Source: Flavobacteriaceae bacterium (GTDB lineage: Bacteria; Bacteroidota; Bacteroidia; Flavobacteriales; Flavobacteriaceae). Taken from it: a DNA stretch of 64,000 nt. The notes beneath the pieces were generated by a model. The model searched no databases and was not told where the DNA came from. It saw only the letters and a list, made by a program, of their open reading frames with translations. The translations under genes were made by a program, and so were the position numbers. The stretch covers positions 1 to 64,000 of the forward strand of contig SIHP01000013.1 of NCBI GenBank assembly GCA_004762155.1, in the 5' to 3' direction. Positions 24,224 through 33,624 of this stretch are shown here, in pieces (position 1 is the first letter of the stretch; the number at the start of each line of letters is the position of its first letter).

Positions 24224-24981
24224 TGGATAACACAAAAATTAACATATCAGCCACTATTGTTCTCTATAAAGAAGACAAAATAACCTTACAGAAAACTATA
24301 GATAGTTTTTTAGCAACTCCTTTGTCTAAAAAACTATTCTTAATAGACAACTCACCTACTAATAACTTAAGTTCTTTAGCAAATCACCCAGATATAGCGT
24401 ATTTTTTTATAGGTGAAAATATTGGATTTGGTGCAGCGCATAATTATGTAATTAAAAAAATAAAAAAGCACTCTGATTTTCATTTAGTTTTAAATCCAGA
24501 TGTAACCTTTAAGGAAAATACAATTACTGATTTAATTTCTGAAATAAAAAAACAAGAGCGTGTATCTATGATTGCTCCTAAAGTTGTTTTTCCCAATAAT
24601 GCACATCAATATACAGCCAGGAAATACCCTAGCTTCTTTGATTTAATTATTAGAAGGTTAAAAATATTAGACAAACGTATTTACGAACAAGAATACAGAA
24701 ATAAAGACCTTTCTCAGCCTTTTTTTGTAGAATACCTTACTGGTTGCTTCCAATTGTATAAAACTGCGGATTTTGTAGCTTTAAATGGATTTGATGAACG
24801 TTATTTCTTATACATGGAAGATGTTGATATTTGTAAAAAAATAGATGAAACAGGTAAAAAGAAATTATACTATCCTTCAGTAACCATAACTCATGTTTTA
24901 AAACAAGGATCTTCTAAAAATCTAAAACTTTTTTTCTACCACTTGTCTTCTGCTATAAAATATTTTTTTAAGTGGACTTAA
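24223..24981 (+). CDS. Glycosyltransferase family 2 (rhamnosyltransferase-like)
   Basis: A 252-residue GT-A enzyme. ISATIVLYKED opens the nucleotide-binding fold, NIGFGAAHN and LNPDV (the DxD-like position) follow, and FDERYFLYMEDVDICKKI is the acceptor-side motif common in WbbL/RfbF-type rhamnosyltransferases. That would fit the rfbBAC genes upstream, but donor identity is inference. It is the last gene of the locus and its stop overlaps that of the convergent response regulator. Confidence 0.87.
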   Translation: MDNTKINISATIVLYKEDKITLQKTIDSFLATPLSKKLFLIDNSPTNNLSSLANHPDIAYFFIGENIGFGAAHNYVIKKIKKHSDFHLVLNPDVTFKENTITDLISEIKKQERVSMIAPKVVFPNNAHQYTARKYPSFFDLIIRRLKILDKRIYEQEYRNKDLSQPFFVEYLTGCFQLYKTADFVALNGFDERYFLYMEDVDICKKIDETGKKKLYYPSVTITHVLKQGSSKNLKLFFYHLSSAIKYFFKWT

Positions 24982-25583
24982 GAAATATATCCTAATTGGA
25001 TTGCCTTTTTTACCAATCCTGCATTTGTTTTTACTTGTAACTTTAAAAAAATATTTTTCTTATGTGTTTCTACAGTGTGTTTACTTAAAAAAAGTTTTTC
25101 TGCAATTTCATCAACAGTAAACTCCTCTCCTATTAAACGAATTACTTCTAGTTCTCTTTTGGTTACAATGCTTTTTGTAAACGTAAATTTTTCTGAATTT
25201 GAAATATCATCATAAAAAAAAGAAACCTCATCATAAACAATACTTTTAATTGCTTTTATAACAATACTTATATCGGTGTCTTTTAATAAATATCCATTGT
25301 AAAAATTAGTTTGGTAATGTGGTGGTTTAAACATGCTAATGGCCAAAAACTTTACAGCATGTTGTTCTTTTACCTTTTTTATAAACTCAATTCCATTAAG
25401 TTCTGGCATGGAAATATCTGTAATAATTAAATCAACTGTGTTATTTTTTAAAAATGAAAGCGCTTTTTTTCCGTTAGTAAACATTTCTAAAACACTAATA
25501 AATTCATACTTTTCTAACGATGCTTTTAAGCCGTTTAAAAACAACTGATGATCGTCTACCAAAATGAGATTAATCTTATGCAT
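24978..25583 (-). CDS. LuxR/NarL-family response regulator
   Basis: Receiver domain (residues 1-120) with the acidic pair Asp10/Asp11 and phospho-acceptor Asp56 in ITDISMP, then a C-terminal LuxR helix-turn-helix (residues about 138-198: TKRELEVIRLIGEEFTVDEI, then LSKHTVETHKKNI). At 201 residues it is the usual size. It overlaps its histidine kinase gene by 8 bp, so the two form one operon. A palindrome in the divergent promoter region (27501-27518) is a candidate target. Confidence 0.93.
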   Translation of the reverse strand: MHKINLILVDDHQLFLNGLKASLEKYEFISVLEMFTNGKKALSFLKNNTVDLIITDISMPELNGIEFIKKVKEQHAVKFLAISMFKPPHYQTNFYNGYLLKDTDISIVIKAIKSIVYDEVSFFYDDISNSEKFTFTKSIVTKRELEVIRLIGEEFTVDEIAEKLFLSKHTVETHKKNIFLKLQVKTNAGLVKKAIQLGYIS

Positions 25584-27468
25584 GTGTATTAGGAATTTCT
25601 ATTATAATGCTTGTTCCTCTTTCCAAAACACTATCCAAAACAAATGTTCCTTTTAAAGTAGAAACACGTTCTTTTATATTTTCTAAACCAATTCCGTTAA
25701 AGGTATTTTTAGTCTCAAAGCCAATTCCATTGTCTTCTAGAATTAATACAATTTCATCTGAAATAGTTATTGAAATCGTTACCAAATTAGCTTTCGCGTA
25801 TTTATACGTATTGTTTATTAATTCTTGAATTGTACGATATAAAAACAGCTTTTGTTCATTAGCAATATTTTCTATTGCTTCTTCAGGAAATAGAGACACT
25901 TCAATAGTAAAATGGTTTTCGTATTGATGCTGTAAGGTTTTAAGTAAGTTTTTAAATGATTGTTGAAGACTATAATTTGAACTTAAGGTATGCGAAAGTA
26001 ATCGAACCTCTTTAGAAACAGTACTTATGTTTTTTTGTAAAACAGCTGTTTCATTATTTTTTGGCAAAGATGAAACAAAATGTTTTATACCAGAAAGTTG
26101 CCCGCCAATACCATCGTGTAATTCTATGGCTATTCTGTTTTTCTCTTTTTCTTCTCCTGCAATATAACCCTCTATACGCTCTATTTTTTGGGCTTGTTCT
26201 AATTCTGTTTTTTCTTTAGCATACAATTCTTTTTCTTGTGATCTAATAATTTTTTGAGATTTAACTCGGTATCTGTAAATAAAAACGAGTAAAATAAGTG
26301 CTATTAAAAGCAAACCTCCAACGCCAATAATTAATTTTTTTTGTTTTGCTTCTAATATTTGTTCTTTTTCTAAAAAAGCAATTTGATCGTTTTTCTTTGC
26401 TACTTCATACTCTGTTTGCAGTTTCTCAAAGGTTTTATTCTTCTCTGTGGTAAATAAACTGTCTTTTAAGTAAATAAGTTTTTCTAGGTATAAATACGCT
26501 TCATCTGGTTGTTTATTTAAATATAAAGCATCGGCCAATAACCAGTATAAGTGTGCTATTTGTGGGTTTTTAACAAAACTACCATATTTTTCAAATGCTT
26601 CTGTATATTTTTCAATGGCTTTTTTATAATTATTATTTCCATGATGGTAAATAGCTAAAGCATTGTTAACATAAAATAAACTTTTAAAATTATTATTTTT
26701 TTTTGCTATTTTTTCTGTTAACATTAAATAATATAAAGCTTCTTTTTCTTTCTTATTTTGTAGTAATAAATCACCATAATTATAATATAGTACAGTTTTT
26801 GAATAATCATTATCCGTATGATTTATAAGCTCAATACCTTTTTTTAAAAAAAGTGCACTACTATCTTTAAGATGAAAAGACTTAAAGTATAATGAACCTA
26901 GAGCATTATATGTACTACTCAAAAGAATAGTATCTTTAAATCTGTTGTTTTTTAAAATTTGATTAAGTACTCTTTTAGATTTTTTAGCATTTTTAGTTCT
27001 TTTAAAAAGAATAGCTTTACTAATTAAAGTTTTATGCTCTAAATTATATAAATTATTTTTTTTAGCAATTGATAAAGTTTTATTTAAATTAATTAAACTA
27101 AGATCATAATTTCCATTAACACGATTAATTTTTGCTAACATTAAATAAGATAACGCTTTGTATTGTTCATTATTTAAACGCTTTGCTAGTTTTAATGTAG
27201 TAGTAATATTTTTTTCAGTTTCTTTAATTTGTCTTTGTTTGTATAAATTTTCAGCTAAATAAAAATGAGAAATTGTAGCCAAGGAATCTTGATTATTCTT
27301 ATCACTTAAAAAAACTGACTCTCTCGCGTACTTTTCTGCTCTTTGTAAATCCTTATTTTTATGTATCTGATATAAATTATGAAGAGAATCTATTTTTCTT
27401 TGATACTGACAACAAATTGATTGTGAGCAAAACAGTAGTACTAAAATTATTTTCATTTTTGAATTCAA
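25576..27468 (-). CDS. TPR-containing sensor histidine kinase (HisKA_3 type)
   Basis: A 630-residue membrane kinase. A signal-like N-terminus ends near Cys19/Cys20, about 330 periplasmic residues form tetratricopeptide repeats, and a transmembrane helix lies at about 378-397. A coiled coil then leads to the phospho-acceptor His451 in IAIELHDGIGGQL and the ATPase domain with DNGIGFETK. This architecture is common in Bacteroidota. The TPR part may sense a protein or peptide ligand. Partner: the adjacent NarL-type regulator. Confidence 0.92.
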   Translation of the reverse strand: MNSKMKIILVLLFCSQSICCQYQRKIDSLHNLYQIHKNKDLQRAEKYARESVFLSDKNNQDSLATISHFYLAENLYKQRQIKETEKNITTTLKLAKRLNNEQYKALSYLMLAKINRVNGNYDLSLINLNKTLSIAKKNNLYNLEHKTLISKAILFKRTKNAKKSKRVLNQILKNNRFKDTILLSSTYNALGSLYFKSFHLKDSSALFLKKGIELINHTDNDYSKTVLYYNYGDLLLQNKKEKEALYYLMLTEKIAKKNNNFKSLFYVNNALAIYHHGNNNYKKAIEKYTEAFEKYGSFVKNPQIAHLYWLLADALYLNKQPDEAYLYLEKLIYLKDSLFTTEKNKTFEKLQTEYEVAKKNDQIAFLEKEQILEAKQKKLIIGVGGLLLIALILLVFIYRYRVKSQKIIRSQEKELYAKEKTELEQAQKIERIEGYIAGEEKEKNRIAIELHDGIGGQLSGIKHFVSSLPKNNETAVLQKNISTVSKEVRLLSHTLSSNYSLQQSFKNLLKTLQHQYENHFTIEVSLFPEEAIENIANEQKLFLYRTIQELINNTYKYAKANLVTISITISDEIVLILEDNGIGFETKNTFNGIGLENIKERVSTLKGTFVLDSVLERGTSIIIEIPNTHA

Positions 27469-27495
27469 ATGATATGACTTTTAACATTTAAGAGT

Positions 27496-27525
27496 CAAAA
27501 ATACCATATTTATGGTATTTCTTTG
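27496..27525. promoter_or_regulatory. Divergent promoter region with perfect inverted repeat
   Basis: ATACCATA-TT-TATGGTAT at 27501-27518 is a perfect inverted repeat. On the - strand TATTTTTG (27496-27503) overlaps it and fits the -7 consensus for the kinase gene; on the + strand TTTCTTTG (27518-27525) is one base off consensus for the secreted-protein gene. A factor bound here could control both directions; the LuxR-type regulator is the obvious candidate. Confidence 0.45.
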
Positions 27526-27555
27526 CAGACTTATAAATAACAATTTTGTACCGTA

Positions 27556-28113
27556 ATGAAAAGACCAATACTATTTATATTATTTTATGTTCTAACTGTT
27601 CAAGTAATAGTTTGTCAAAGTCCAGTTGAATGTAACGAGGATAGTATAATTATTATATATGAATCTCAATATTCAGACATTAATTTGGAAGATTGTGGAA
27701 AAGATTTATTAATAACAACAATAGATGAAAATATAGAAATAACAGGATCAATTCTAATCAATGAAAATCATATTACTCATATTATTCCTACAGAAGTGTA
27801 TAAGATAAATTTGAAGCCCGGTTATAGCCAAAAAACAGAAACTGGAAAAATAGGTTCAGGAGGTGACCCAGATGACGGAGATGATAAAGATGAGTTTACT
27901 ATTCATCCTAACCCTGTAGATAATATACTAACACTACAAACACGAGCAAACGTAGTAAGCTATAATATTACTAATGTTTATGGAGTTTCACTACTGCAAG
28001 GGAATACAAAATACAATAATACTATTGATACAACAAGTTTACAAACAGGACTATATTATATAAATATACAAACATCAACAGAAACAGTTACACTATCATT
28101 TTACAAATTATAA
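27556..28113 (+). CDS. Small secreted protein with T9SS C-terminal sorting domain
   Basis: A 185-residue protein with a signal peptide (residues 1-20, ending VIVCQ) and a C-terminal type A sorting domain (residues about 113-185) beginning FTIHPNPVDN and ending in a basic-hydrophobic tail. The short middle part (about 90 residues) includes an Asp/Gly-rich linker (GGDPDDGDDKDE) and no known domain. It is divergent from the two-component system and may be its target. Function unknown. Confidence 0.82.
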   Translation: MKRPILFILFYVLTVQVIVCQSPVECNEDSIIIIYESQYSDINLEDCGKDLLITTIDENIEITGSILINENHITHIIPTEVYKINLKPGYSQKTETGKIGSGGDPDDGDDKDEFTIHPNPVDNILTLQTRANVVSYNITNVYGVSLLQGNTKYNNTIDTTSLQTGLYYINIQTSTETVTLSFYKL

Positions 28114-28150
28114 AACTAAAACATTTTACAAAAACTAAAATTTAAATATT

Positions 28151-29035
28151 ATGAAAAATTATATTACAGCAATTGCTATACTAACATCAATCTCTTTCTT
28201 TGGACAAAACACTTTTCCTTCTAATGGAAATATTGGAATTGGGATTACAAATCCAGATTCACCATTATCTATATATGGTACAAGTGCACAATATTGGAAT
28301 TCTGGTATTGAATTAAATAGAGAGGACGGAGGAAAAGGATGGATTGTTGTTGACAATGTAGGTATGAAATTTAGAACACCTATTAGCGGAGATCATTTTC
28401 ATTTTAGAAATTATAATAATACTACTTCTATGATTATTCAAGACAATGGAAACATTGGTGTAGGTATGACATCAGCATTATCAAAATTGTCTATATATGG
28501 TACAAGTGCTCAATCTTGGAATTCTGGTCTTGAATTGAATAGAGAGGATGGAGGAAAAGGATGGCTCGTTGTAGATAGTGCAGGTATGAAATTTAGAACA
28601 GCTGTTAACGGAGATCACTTTTACTTCAGAGATGATGCTAATAATACCTCTATGATTATTAGAGATGGTGGTAACGTAGGAATAGGCACAGTAAACCCAG
28701 ACAGTAAACTAGCAGTAAATGGTAAAATTCACTGTGAAGAAGTACAAGTAGATTTAGATGTAGCTCCAGATTATGTATTTGAAAAGTACTATACGGGTAC
28801 TTCTGAGTTAAAAGAAAGCTATACAATGCCTACTTTAGAAGAAATAGAAGCCTATACTAAAGAAAATCATCATTTACCAAGTGTTCCTTCTGCTGCAGAA
28901 ATAAAAGAAGAAGGTTTACAGTTAAAAGAAATGACTAGTCTTTTATTACAAAAAATAGAAGAACTTACTTTATATACAATTGAGCAAGAAAAGCGCATTA
29001 AAGCGTTAGAATCTCAAATAACTACACAAAAATAA
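28151..29035 (+). CDS. Secreted repeat protein with tail-fibre-like C-terminus
   Basis: A 294-residue protein with a signal peptide (residues 1-18). Two tandem repeats of about 80 residues follow, each with LSIYGTSAQ, WNSG.ELNREDGGKGW, GMKFRT and SMII..GN.G.G; the copies are over 70 percent identical. The C-terminal part (from about 208) has DVAPDYVFEKYY, NHHLPSVPSA and a coiled coil (KIEELTLYTIEQEKRIKALE). That last module is widespread in Flavobacteriia and resembles trimeric tail-fibre ends. There is no T9SS domain. 37 bp after the previous gene. Confidence 0.8.
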   Translation: MKNYITAIAILTSISFFGQNTFPSNGNIGIGITNPDSPLSIYGTSAQYWNSGIELNREDGGKGWIVVDNVGMKFRTPISGDHFHFRNYNNTTSMIIQDNGNIGVGMTSALSKLSIYGTSAQSWNSGLELNREDGGKGWLVVDSAGMKFRTAVNGDHFYFRDDANNTSMIIRDGGNVGIGTVNPDSKLAVNGKIHCEEVQVDLDVAPDYVFEKYYTGTSELKESYTMPTLEEIEAYTKENHHLPSVPSAAEIKEEGLQLKEMTSLLLQKIEELTLYTIEQEKRIKALESQITTQK

Positions 29036-29072
29036 ATAGTCTTTTAGTTATTTACTAACGGACATTATTAAG

Positions 29073-29152
29073 CTGTCATTCCGAATTTTAACATAGTAAT
29101 CTGCTATTTAATAACCAGATTCTTTTACTCATTACCACATTCGGAATGACAG
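29073..29152. mobile_element. MITE-like element with perfect 13-bp inverted ends
   Basis: CTGTCATTCCGAA at 29073-29085 and TTCGGAATGACAG at 29140-29152 are perfect inverted copies around 54 bp without coding capacity. The shared TGTCA end links it to the element at 4062-4183. No target duplication was identified with confidence. Confidence 0.5.
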
Positions 29153-29313
29153 TTTTAATTAAAATTTCCAGACGTCAGCATTTGGGAATTGAATCCTTGG
29201 CTATCGCTCTGCGATTAAAATTCTAAAAAATTTATTCTCTCTAAACTTAAGTAATAGTACTTGAGATAAATTTTTAGTGCCTAAAAATTAAAATAGTTTT
29301 AAAAAATCACGTT

Positions 29314-30213
29314 ATGATTACAACTACAAAAAATAAAATTTTATGTGTATTTATTTTTCTTATAAATGTAGCCGTTTATTCTCAAAACGTTTTTCCTGCT
29401 AGTAGTTATGTATCGCTAGAAAAAGGGGAATCATTTTCACAAGCAATTACATTACAAGTTGGAAATGGCGATTATACTTGGAATATAAATAATGGAACTA
29501 ATTTAAACATCAATAGAACTATTGGTTCTTTAAGTAACTACCAATCTACAACTATTACAGTATCTGGAATCAATAATTACAATACTAATTTTACACAAAC
29601 CTATTTTTTTTCTGTTGCTTTTCAAAATAAAGCTACATATATTGTTACGGCTTTATCGTTTAGCGTAACGATAAATTACTATTTGGGTTGCCAAGATGAA
29701 ATAGTTATTTCACAGGATATTAATTCTGGGGAAATAGATTCTCAATCGGCTCAAAACACTATTTCTGCTACAAATACTATTAATAATGGAGCAACTGCAA
29801 ATTATGATGCAGGAACAACAGTGTTTTTAACACCTAATTTCCATGCAAAATCTGGCGCAACTTTTAAGGCTTTTATAGAAGGTTGTTCTGCTACCTCAAA
29901 TAAAAACATTGAAGTTATTGAAAAAACTGCTATTTCTGATGCACAAAAATCAAATGAAGTAGAAGATCATTTATTCATAGAAAATGCAATACGTGTTTAT
30001 CCAAATCCAACGCAAGAAATTTTTAAAATCTCAAGCGATAAAATTATTGTCAACTACAAAGTAACTTCTTCATTAAATAAAACTTTAATAAATAGTAACG
30101 TAAACAATAATGAGATTTCTGTTAATATTCAAGATTTAGCTAAAGGTATTTATATGGTAAAAGCAACTCTTGATTCTGGTGCTGTTGTTGTGAAAAAAAT
30201 CATTAAAAAATAA
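29314..30213 (+). CDS. Secreted T9SS cargo with 3-coathanger stack module
   Basis: A 299-residue protein with signal peptide (residues 1-23), an N-terminal beta-rich domain with a GNGDYTWNIN segment, then a module at about residues 130-192 (NTISATNTINNGA, YDAGTTVFLTPNFHAKSG, ending in EGC) that matches the repeat annotated as a '3-coathanger stack' domain. A type A sorting domain (about 228-299, YPNPTQE to KKIIKK) follows. Six bases separate it from the metalloprotease gene, so these genes form an operon of four. Confidence 0.83.
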   Translation: MITTTKNKILCVFIFLINVAVYSQNVFPASSYVSLEKGESFSQAITLQVGNGDYTWNINNGTNLNINRTIGSLSNYQSTTITVSGINNYNTNFTQTYFFSVAFQNKATYIVTALSFSVTINYYLGCQDEIVISQDINSGEIDSQSAQNTISATNTINNGATANYDAGTTVFLTPNFHAKSGATFKAFIEGCSATSNKNIEVIEKTAISDAQKSNEVEDHLFIENAIRVYPNPTQEIFKISSDKIIVNYKVTSSLNKTLINSNVNNNEISVNIQDLAKGIYMVKATLDSGAVVVKKIIKK

Positions 30214-30219
30214 ATAACT

Positions 30220-31929
30220 ATGAAAAAGATAATAGTATTATACATTTTTATTCAGTCTTTGTCTTGTTTTTCTCAAAAAATACTGGAATTAGATTCTAAT
30301 TTCAATTTTAGTTCAAATAGCTTATTGAAAGACATTGATATTTCTAATCCTGAAATTGGAGAATGGGAGGTTTTTTATAACGGGTTTTCGTTAAATAGCA
30401 GCTTAAATACTTTAACTTTAGATATACCTTCTGGTGAGACATTGTTTTTTATAAAAACAACTAGTTTTCAAAATAATGATATAATTTATTGGGAAGGAAA
30501 TAATTCTGGTAATACTATTAAAATTGAAGAAAGCAACGGAGAATTATCTGGATTTATAAAGTTAGCAAATGGTAATTATTACGGAATTAGTTACATCGGA
30601 AATAATTATTATGTGATTTTTAACAAAGGTGAAAGTGATTCTGATTGTGATACGCATTTATACTCATTTTCTGATACTAATGAAGAGGAGTCAAATACTG
30701 CTTCAAAAGCATCCTTAGTTTCTTGTAATGGAATTTATACCTATAGAATTGTTATTGCCTACACTCCAGAACTTGCAGCTAATTATTCTAATGACCAAGA
30801 TAGAATTAATAATTATTTAATAGCTGTTATTGATTCAATTAATGAAGTTTATGTTAATAGTAATTTAGATGTAAGAGCAAGATTGGCTTTCAGCTACGAA
30901 ACTGATTCGGAATTTGTTGGAAAAGATGCAAATTTTGATGCCTTTGTTCATGAAGGATATTATTGGCCTAAATATGATGAAATATTTGATTATGTAGATG
31001 AATATAATGCTGATGTAGCTATACTATTAGTTAATCAAAATATAGGAGGTAGAGCAAGTAGAGATAAAAACATGGGAATATATGGACGATTAGGAGCTGG
31101 CACTAACTTTGGTGTTGCTCATGAAATTGGACATATGTTCGACTTAGATCACAACAGAGAGGAATTCAATTGGTGGCAAAGAGAAGTTAACGGTTTTGAT
31201 TGGGCTTTGGATAATAAAAAAGCGTACGGTTTTAGAGGTAATAATTATAGAACTGTAATGTCTTACGAAAATAATAACCAAAGAAGAGTTCATTTTCATG
31301 CTGATGAAGATCTTATATTTCCAGATAATCAAGCAGCTGGTAATAATTATGCAAAAGCTAGAGATTTTTTACAAAGTCATAAAGGTAATGTTATTAAAAA
31401 CAATGATGCAAATAGTATAAATTTAGATAATAAATCAATTGATAATGACCAAATGGCTTCTTATTATGCTTATAATTTTTTGGAAACAACAAATTTAATA
31501 GTTAATAATACAGCACGTGCAAATTTAAGATCTGGTTTTAGTGTAAACCTTAAACCTGGAACACATTTTACATCTGGCTCACAAATAAATGTACAAATTA
31601 GTGATTGTTTAACTAGCGTAGGTTTTAAAACTGATGGAAACAACATATCAGAAACTAAAAGCAACATCAATAACGAAGAAAAAATCAAATCAAATGATGA
31701 ATTTATAACCGTTTACCCAAATCCTACAAGTGGAAAAATTACAATTTCAACTAATGAAAAAATTACTAATTACAAAATAGTAAACTCTTTAGGAAATACA
31801 TTATTAGAAAAAGAAATAAATGATTATGAAGCATTTGTAGATATTCAAAGTTTACCTCCTGGTATATATATTATACGAATTGCTTTAGCATCAGGAAAAA
31901 ATGTTATTAAAAAAATCATTAAAAAATAA
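30220..31929 (+). CDS. Secreted zinc metalloprotease (metzincin, M12-like) with T9SS domain
   Basis: A 569-residue protein with signal peptide (residues 1-18). The zinc motif HEIGHMFDLDH supplies His301, Glu302, His305 and His311, and Met347 in RTVMSYE is the Met-turn that defines metzincins. A partial 3-coathanger module (ANLRSGFSVNLKPGTHFTSG) and a type A sorting domain (from about residue 495, VYPNPTSGK) follow. It would be exported by T9SS and act outside the cell or on its surface. Substrate unknown. Confidence 0.88.
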   Translation: MKKIIVLYIFIQSLSCFSQKILELDSNFNFSSNSLLKDIDISNPEIGEWEVFYNGFSLNSSLNTLTLDIPSGETLFFIKTTSFQNNDIIYWEGNNSGNTIKIEESNGELSGFIKLANGNYYGISYIGNNYYVIFNKGESDSDCDTHLYSFSDTNEEESNTASKASLVSCNGIYTYRIVIAYTPELAANYSNDQDRINNYLIAVIDSINEVYVNSNLDVRARLAFSYETDSEFVGKDANFDAFVHEGYYWPKYDEIFDYVDEYNADVAILLVNQNIGGRASRDKNMGIYGRLGAGTNFGVAHEIGHMFDLDHNREEFNWWQREVNGFDWALDNKKAYGFRGNNYRTVMSYENNNQRRVHFHADEDLIFPDNQAAGNNYAKARDFLQSHKGNVIKNNDANSINLDNKSIDNDQMASYYAYNFLETTNLIVNNTARANLRSGFSVNLKPGTHFTSGSQINVQISDCLTSVGFKTDGNNISETKSNINNEEKIKSNDEFITVYPNPTSGKITISTNEKITNYKIVNSLGNTLLEKEINDYEAFVDIQSLPPGIYIIRIALASGKNVIKKIIKK

Positions 31930-31935
31930 ATAACC

Positions 31936-33621
31936 ATGAAAAAGATAACTTTAATGATTGCTTTTATGTTTTTTGTACAGTACACGATTTCTTCACAAGA
32001 ACAAAATGCAAATTGGTTTTTTGGCACTAATGCTGGATTGGATTTTACAACAAATCCTGTTTCTGTAACCAATAATAGTCAAATTTCTTTTTTTGAAAAA
32101 TCAGCTTCAATTAGTGATGCTTCTGGTAACTTACTTTTTTATACCAACGGTAAAACAGTATGGAATAAAAACCATGGTATTATGCAAAACGGAAATGCAA
32201 CACTAAAGAGCAGTAGTACTAAAAACAATTATGAATCTGTAATTATACTGCCAATACCAAATACAAATAAGTATTACGTTTTTACAGAAAATGTTACGAA
32301 TAACTTTGAAGAAGATGGTTTCTTTTGGTCTACCTATTATTTTTCTGTTATAAATATGGATTCCAATAATGGTTTAGGAACTGTGGAAACGTTAAATAAG
32401 GTGTTATTAAATTCATTACACGAAGTAAATGGCGAAACGAGTTATCATAATTTACATCACAATATGACCACTGCACTTCATGCAAATGGAGAAGATTACT
32501 GGTTAATTTTAAAACCTAATGATTATTTTTATTCTTTTCTAATTGCTGATGTTGAACTTAATGAAAATCCAACTTTTACAGCTTCAAGTGTAAACTGTCT
32601 TAGCAACCAACAATCTAAAACAAACTGTACACAATATTATACCGATGTTTCTTTAAAAACATCTCCAAACTCAGCTAAATTAGCTTTAATAAATGATTGG
32701 GGGCCATGTTTATCTGGATCAGAAGTTAGAGTTTTTGATTTCAATAATTCAACTGGAATAGTAAATAATTGTTCTTCTTCTGCCAATATGGATCCAGAAT
32801 ATATTGCTCTAGAATTTTCTTCTGATGGTAATTATATTTATGTATTAAAATCAAATATTGTAGATGGAAATAATATTGATGTTTACGATTCTTCTAATCC
32901 TGAAAATCTTATTTCGAGTATACCTTTAGGTGGCGCGACAAGTAATTACATTTTAGAAGGAAACATGATCCAAAGAGGAATTGATAACAACATATATTTT
33001 ATAAATGGTCATGACACAAATACACTTTCTGTTATAAAAAATTCAAATGAAATTACTTCAATAGAACTAGATAACAATTACTTAAGTTTTGATAACCCAA
33101 TTTATTTTTTACCTAAATTAATTCCTTATCAATCTTGTGTAAGCAATTTCTCTATTACACAAGAGATTAGTTCTAATAAAACCTATAACAAATCTGTTTC
33201 AAATACAATAACTGCCACAAATAATATACAAACTGATACTTTTGTTACTTATGATGCTGGTACAAGAGTTTATTTAAAACCTGGTTTTAAAGTAAATTCT
33301 GGCGCTGTATTTAATGCTTATATAGAAGGTTGTACTGTTGTTTTAGGTAAAAATAATAGCATTGTAAAAATACAAGAAAAAATAGCTTCTGTAGTTCCAG
33401 AAAACGTAACTATTTATCCAAATCCATTTAGTAATGAATTAACTATAACAACTCGTGAAGATATTGCAAACATAGTAATATTTTCTCTAGACGGAAAAGT
33501 TATGAATTCAGAAAAAACATTAGGTAAAATTAATACCTCGGATTTATCAAAAGGAATATATGTAGTAAAAGTAACTTTAAGTTCTGGTGAAATTATTACA
33601 AAGAAAATACTTAAAAAATAA
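31936..33621 (+). CDS. Secreted beta-propeller-like protein with 3-coathanger module and T9SS domain
   Basis: A 561-residue protein with signal peptide (residues 1-20). The N-terminal 390 residues start NWFFGTNAGLDF and contain GNLLFYTNGKTVWNKNH and FSSDGNYIYVLKS. These segments recur in flavobacterial surface proteins and look like WD40/YVTN-type propeller blades. Residues about 405-470 form the coathanger module with YDAGTRVYLKPGFKVNSG, and a type A sorting domain (IYPNPFSNE to KKILKK) ends the protein. 6 bp after the protease gene. Confidence 0.8.
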   Translation: MKKITLMIAFMFFVQYTISSQEQNANWFFGTNAGLDFTTNPVSVTNNSQISFFEKSASISDASGNLLFYTNGKTVWNKNHGIMQNGNATLKSSSTKNNYESVIILPIPNTNKYYVFTENVTNNFEEDGFFWSTYYFSVINMDSNNGLGTVETLNKVLLNSLHEVNGETSYHNLHHNMTTALHANGEDYWLILKPNDYFYSFLIADVELNENPTFTASSVNCLSNQQSKTNCTQYYTDVSLKTSPNSAKLALINDWGPCLSGSEVRVFDFNNSTGIVNNCSSSANMDPEYIALEFSSDGNYIYVLKSNIVDGNNIDVYDSSNPENLISSIPLGGATSNYILEGNMIQRGIDNNIYFINGHDTNTLSVIKNSNEITSIELDNNYLSFDNPIYFLPKLIPYQSCVSNFSITQEISSNKTYNKSVSNTITATNNIQTDTFVTYDAGTRVYLKPGFKVNSGAVFNAYIEGCTVVLGKNNSIVKIQEKIASVVPENVTIYPNPFSNELTITTREDIANIVIFSLDGKVMNSEKTLGKINTSDLSKGIYVVKVTLSSGEIITKKILKK

Positions 33622-33624
33622 GCT

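Noticed and set aside
28151..29035. Prophage tail-fibre gene
   Set aside because: No other phage genes are nearby; a signal peptide is present and the C-terminal module is widespread in chromosomal flavobacterial surface proteins.
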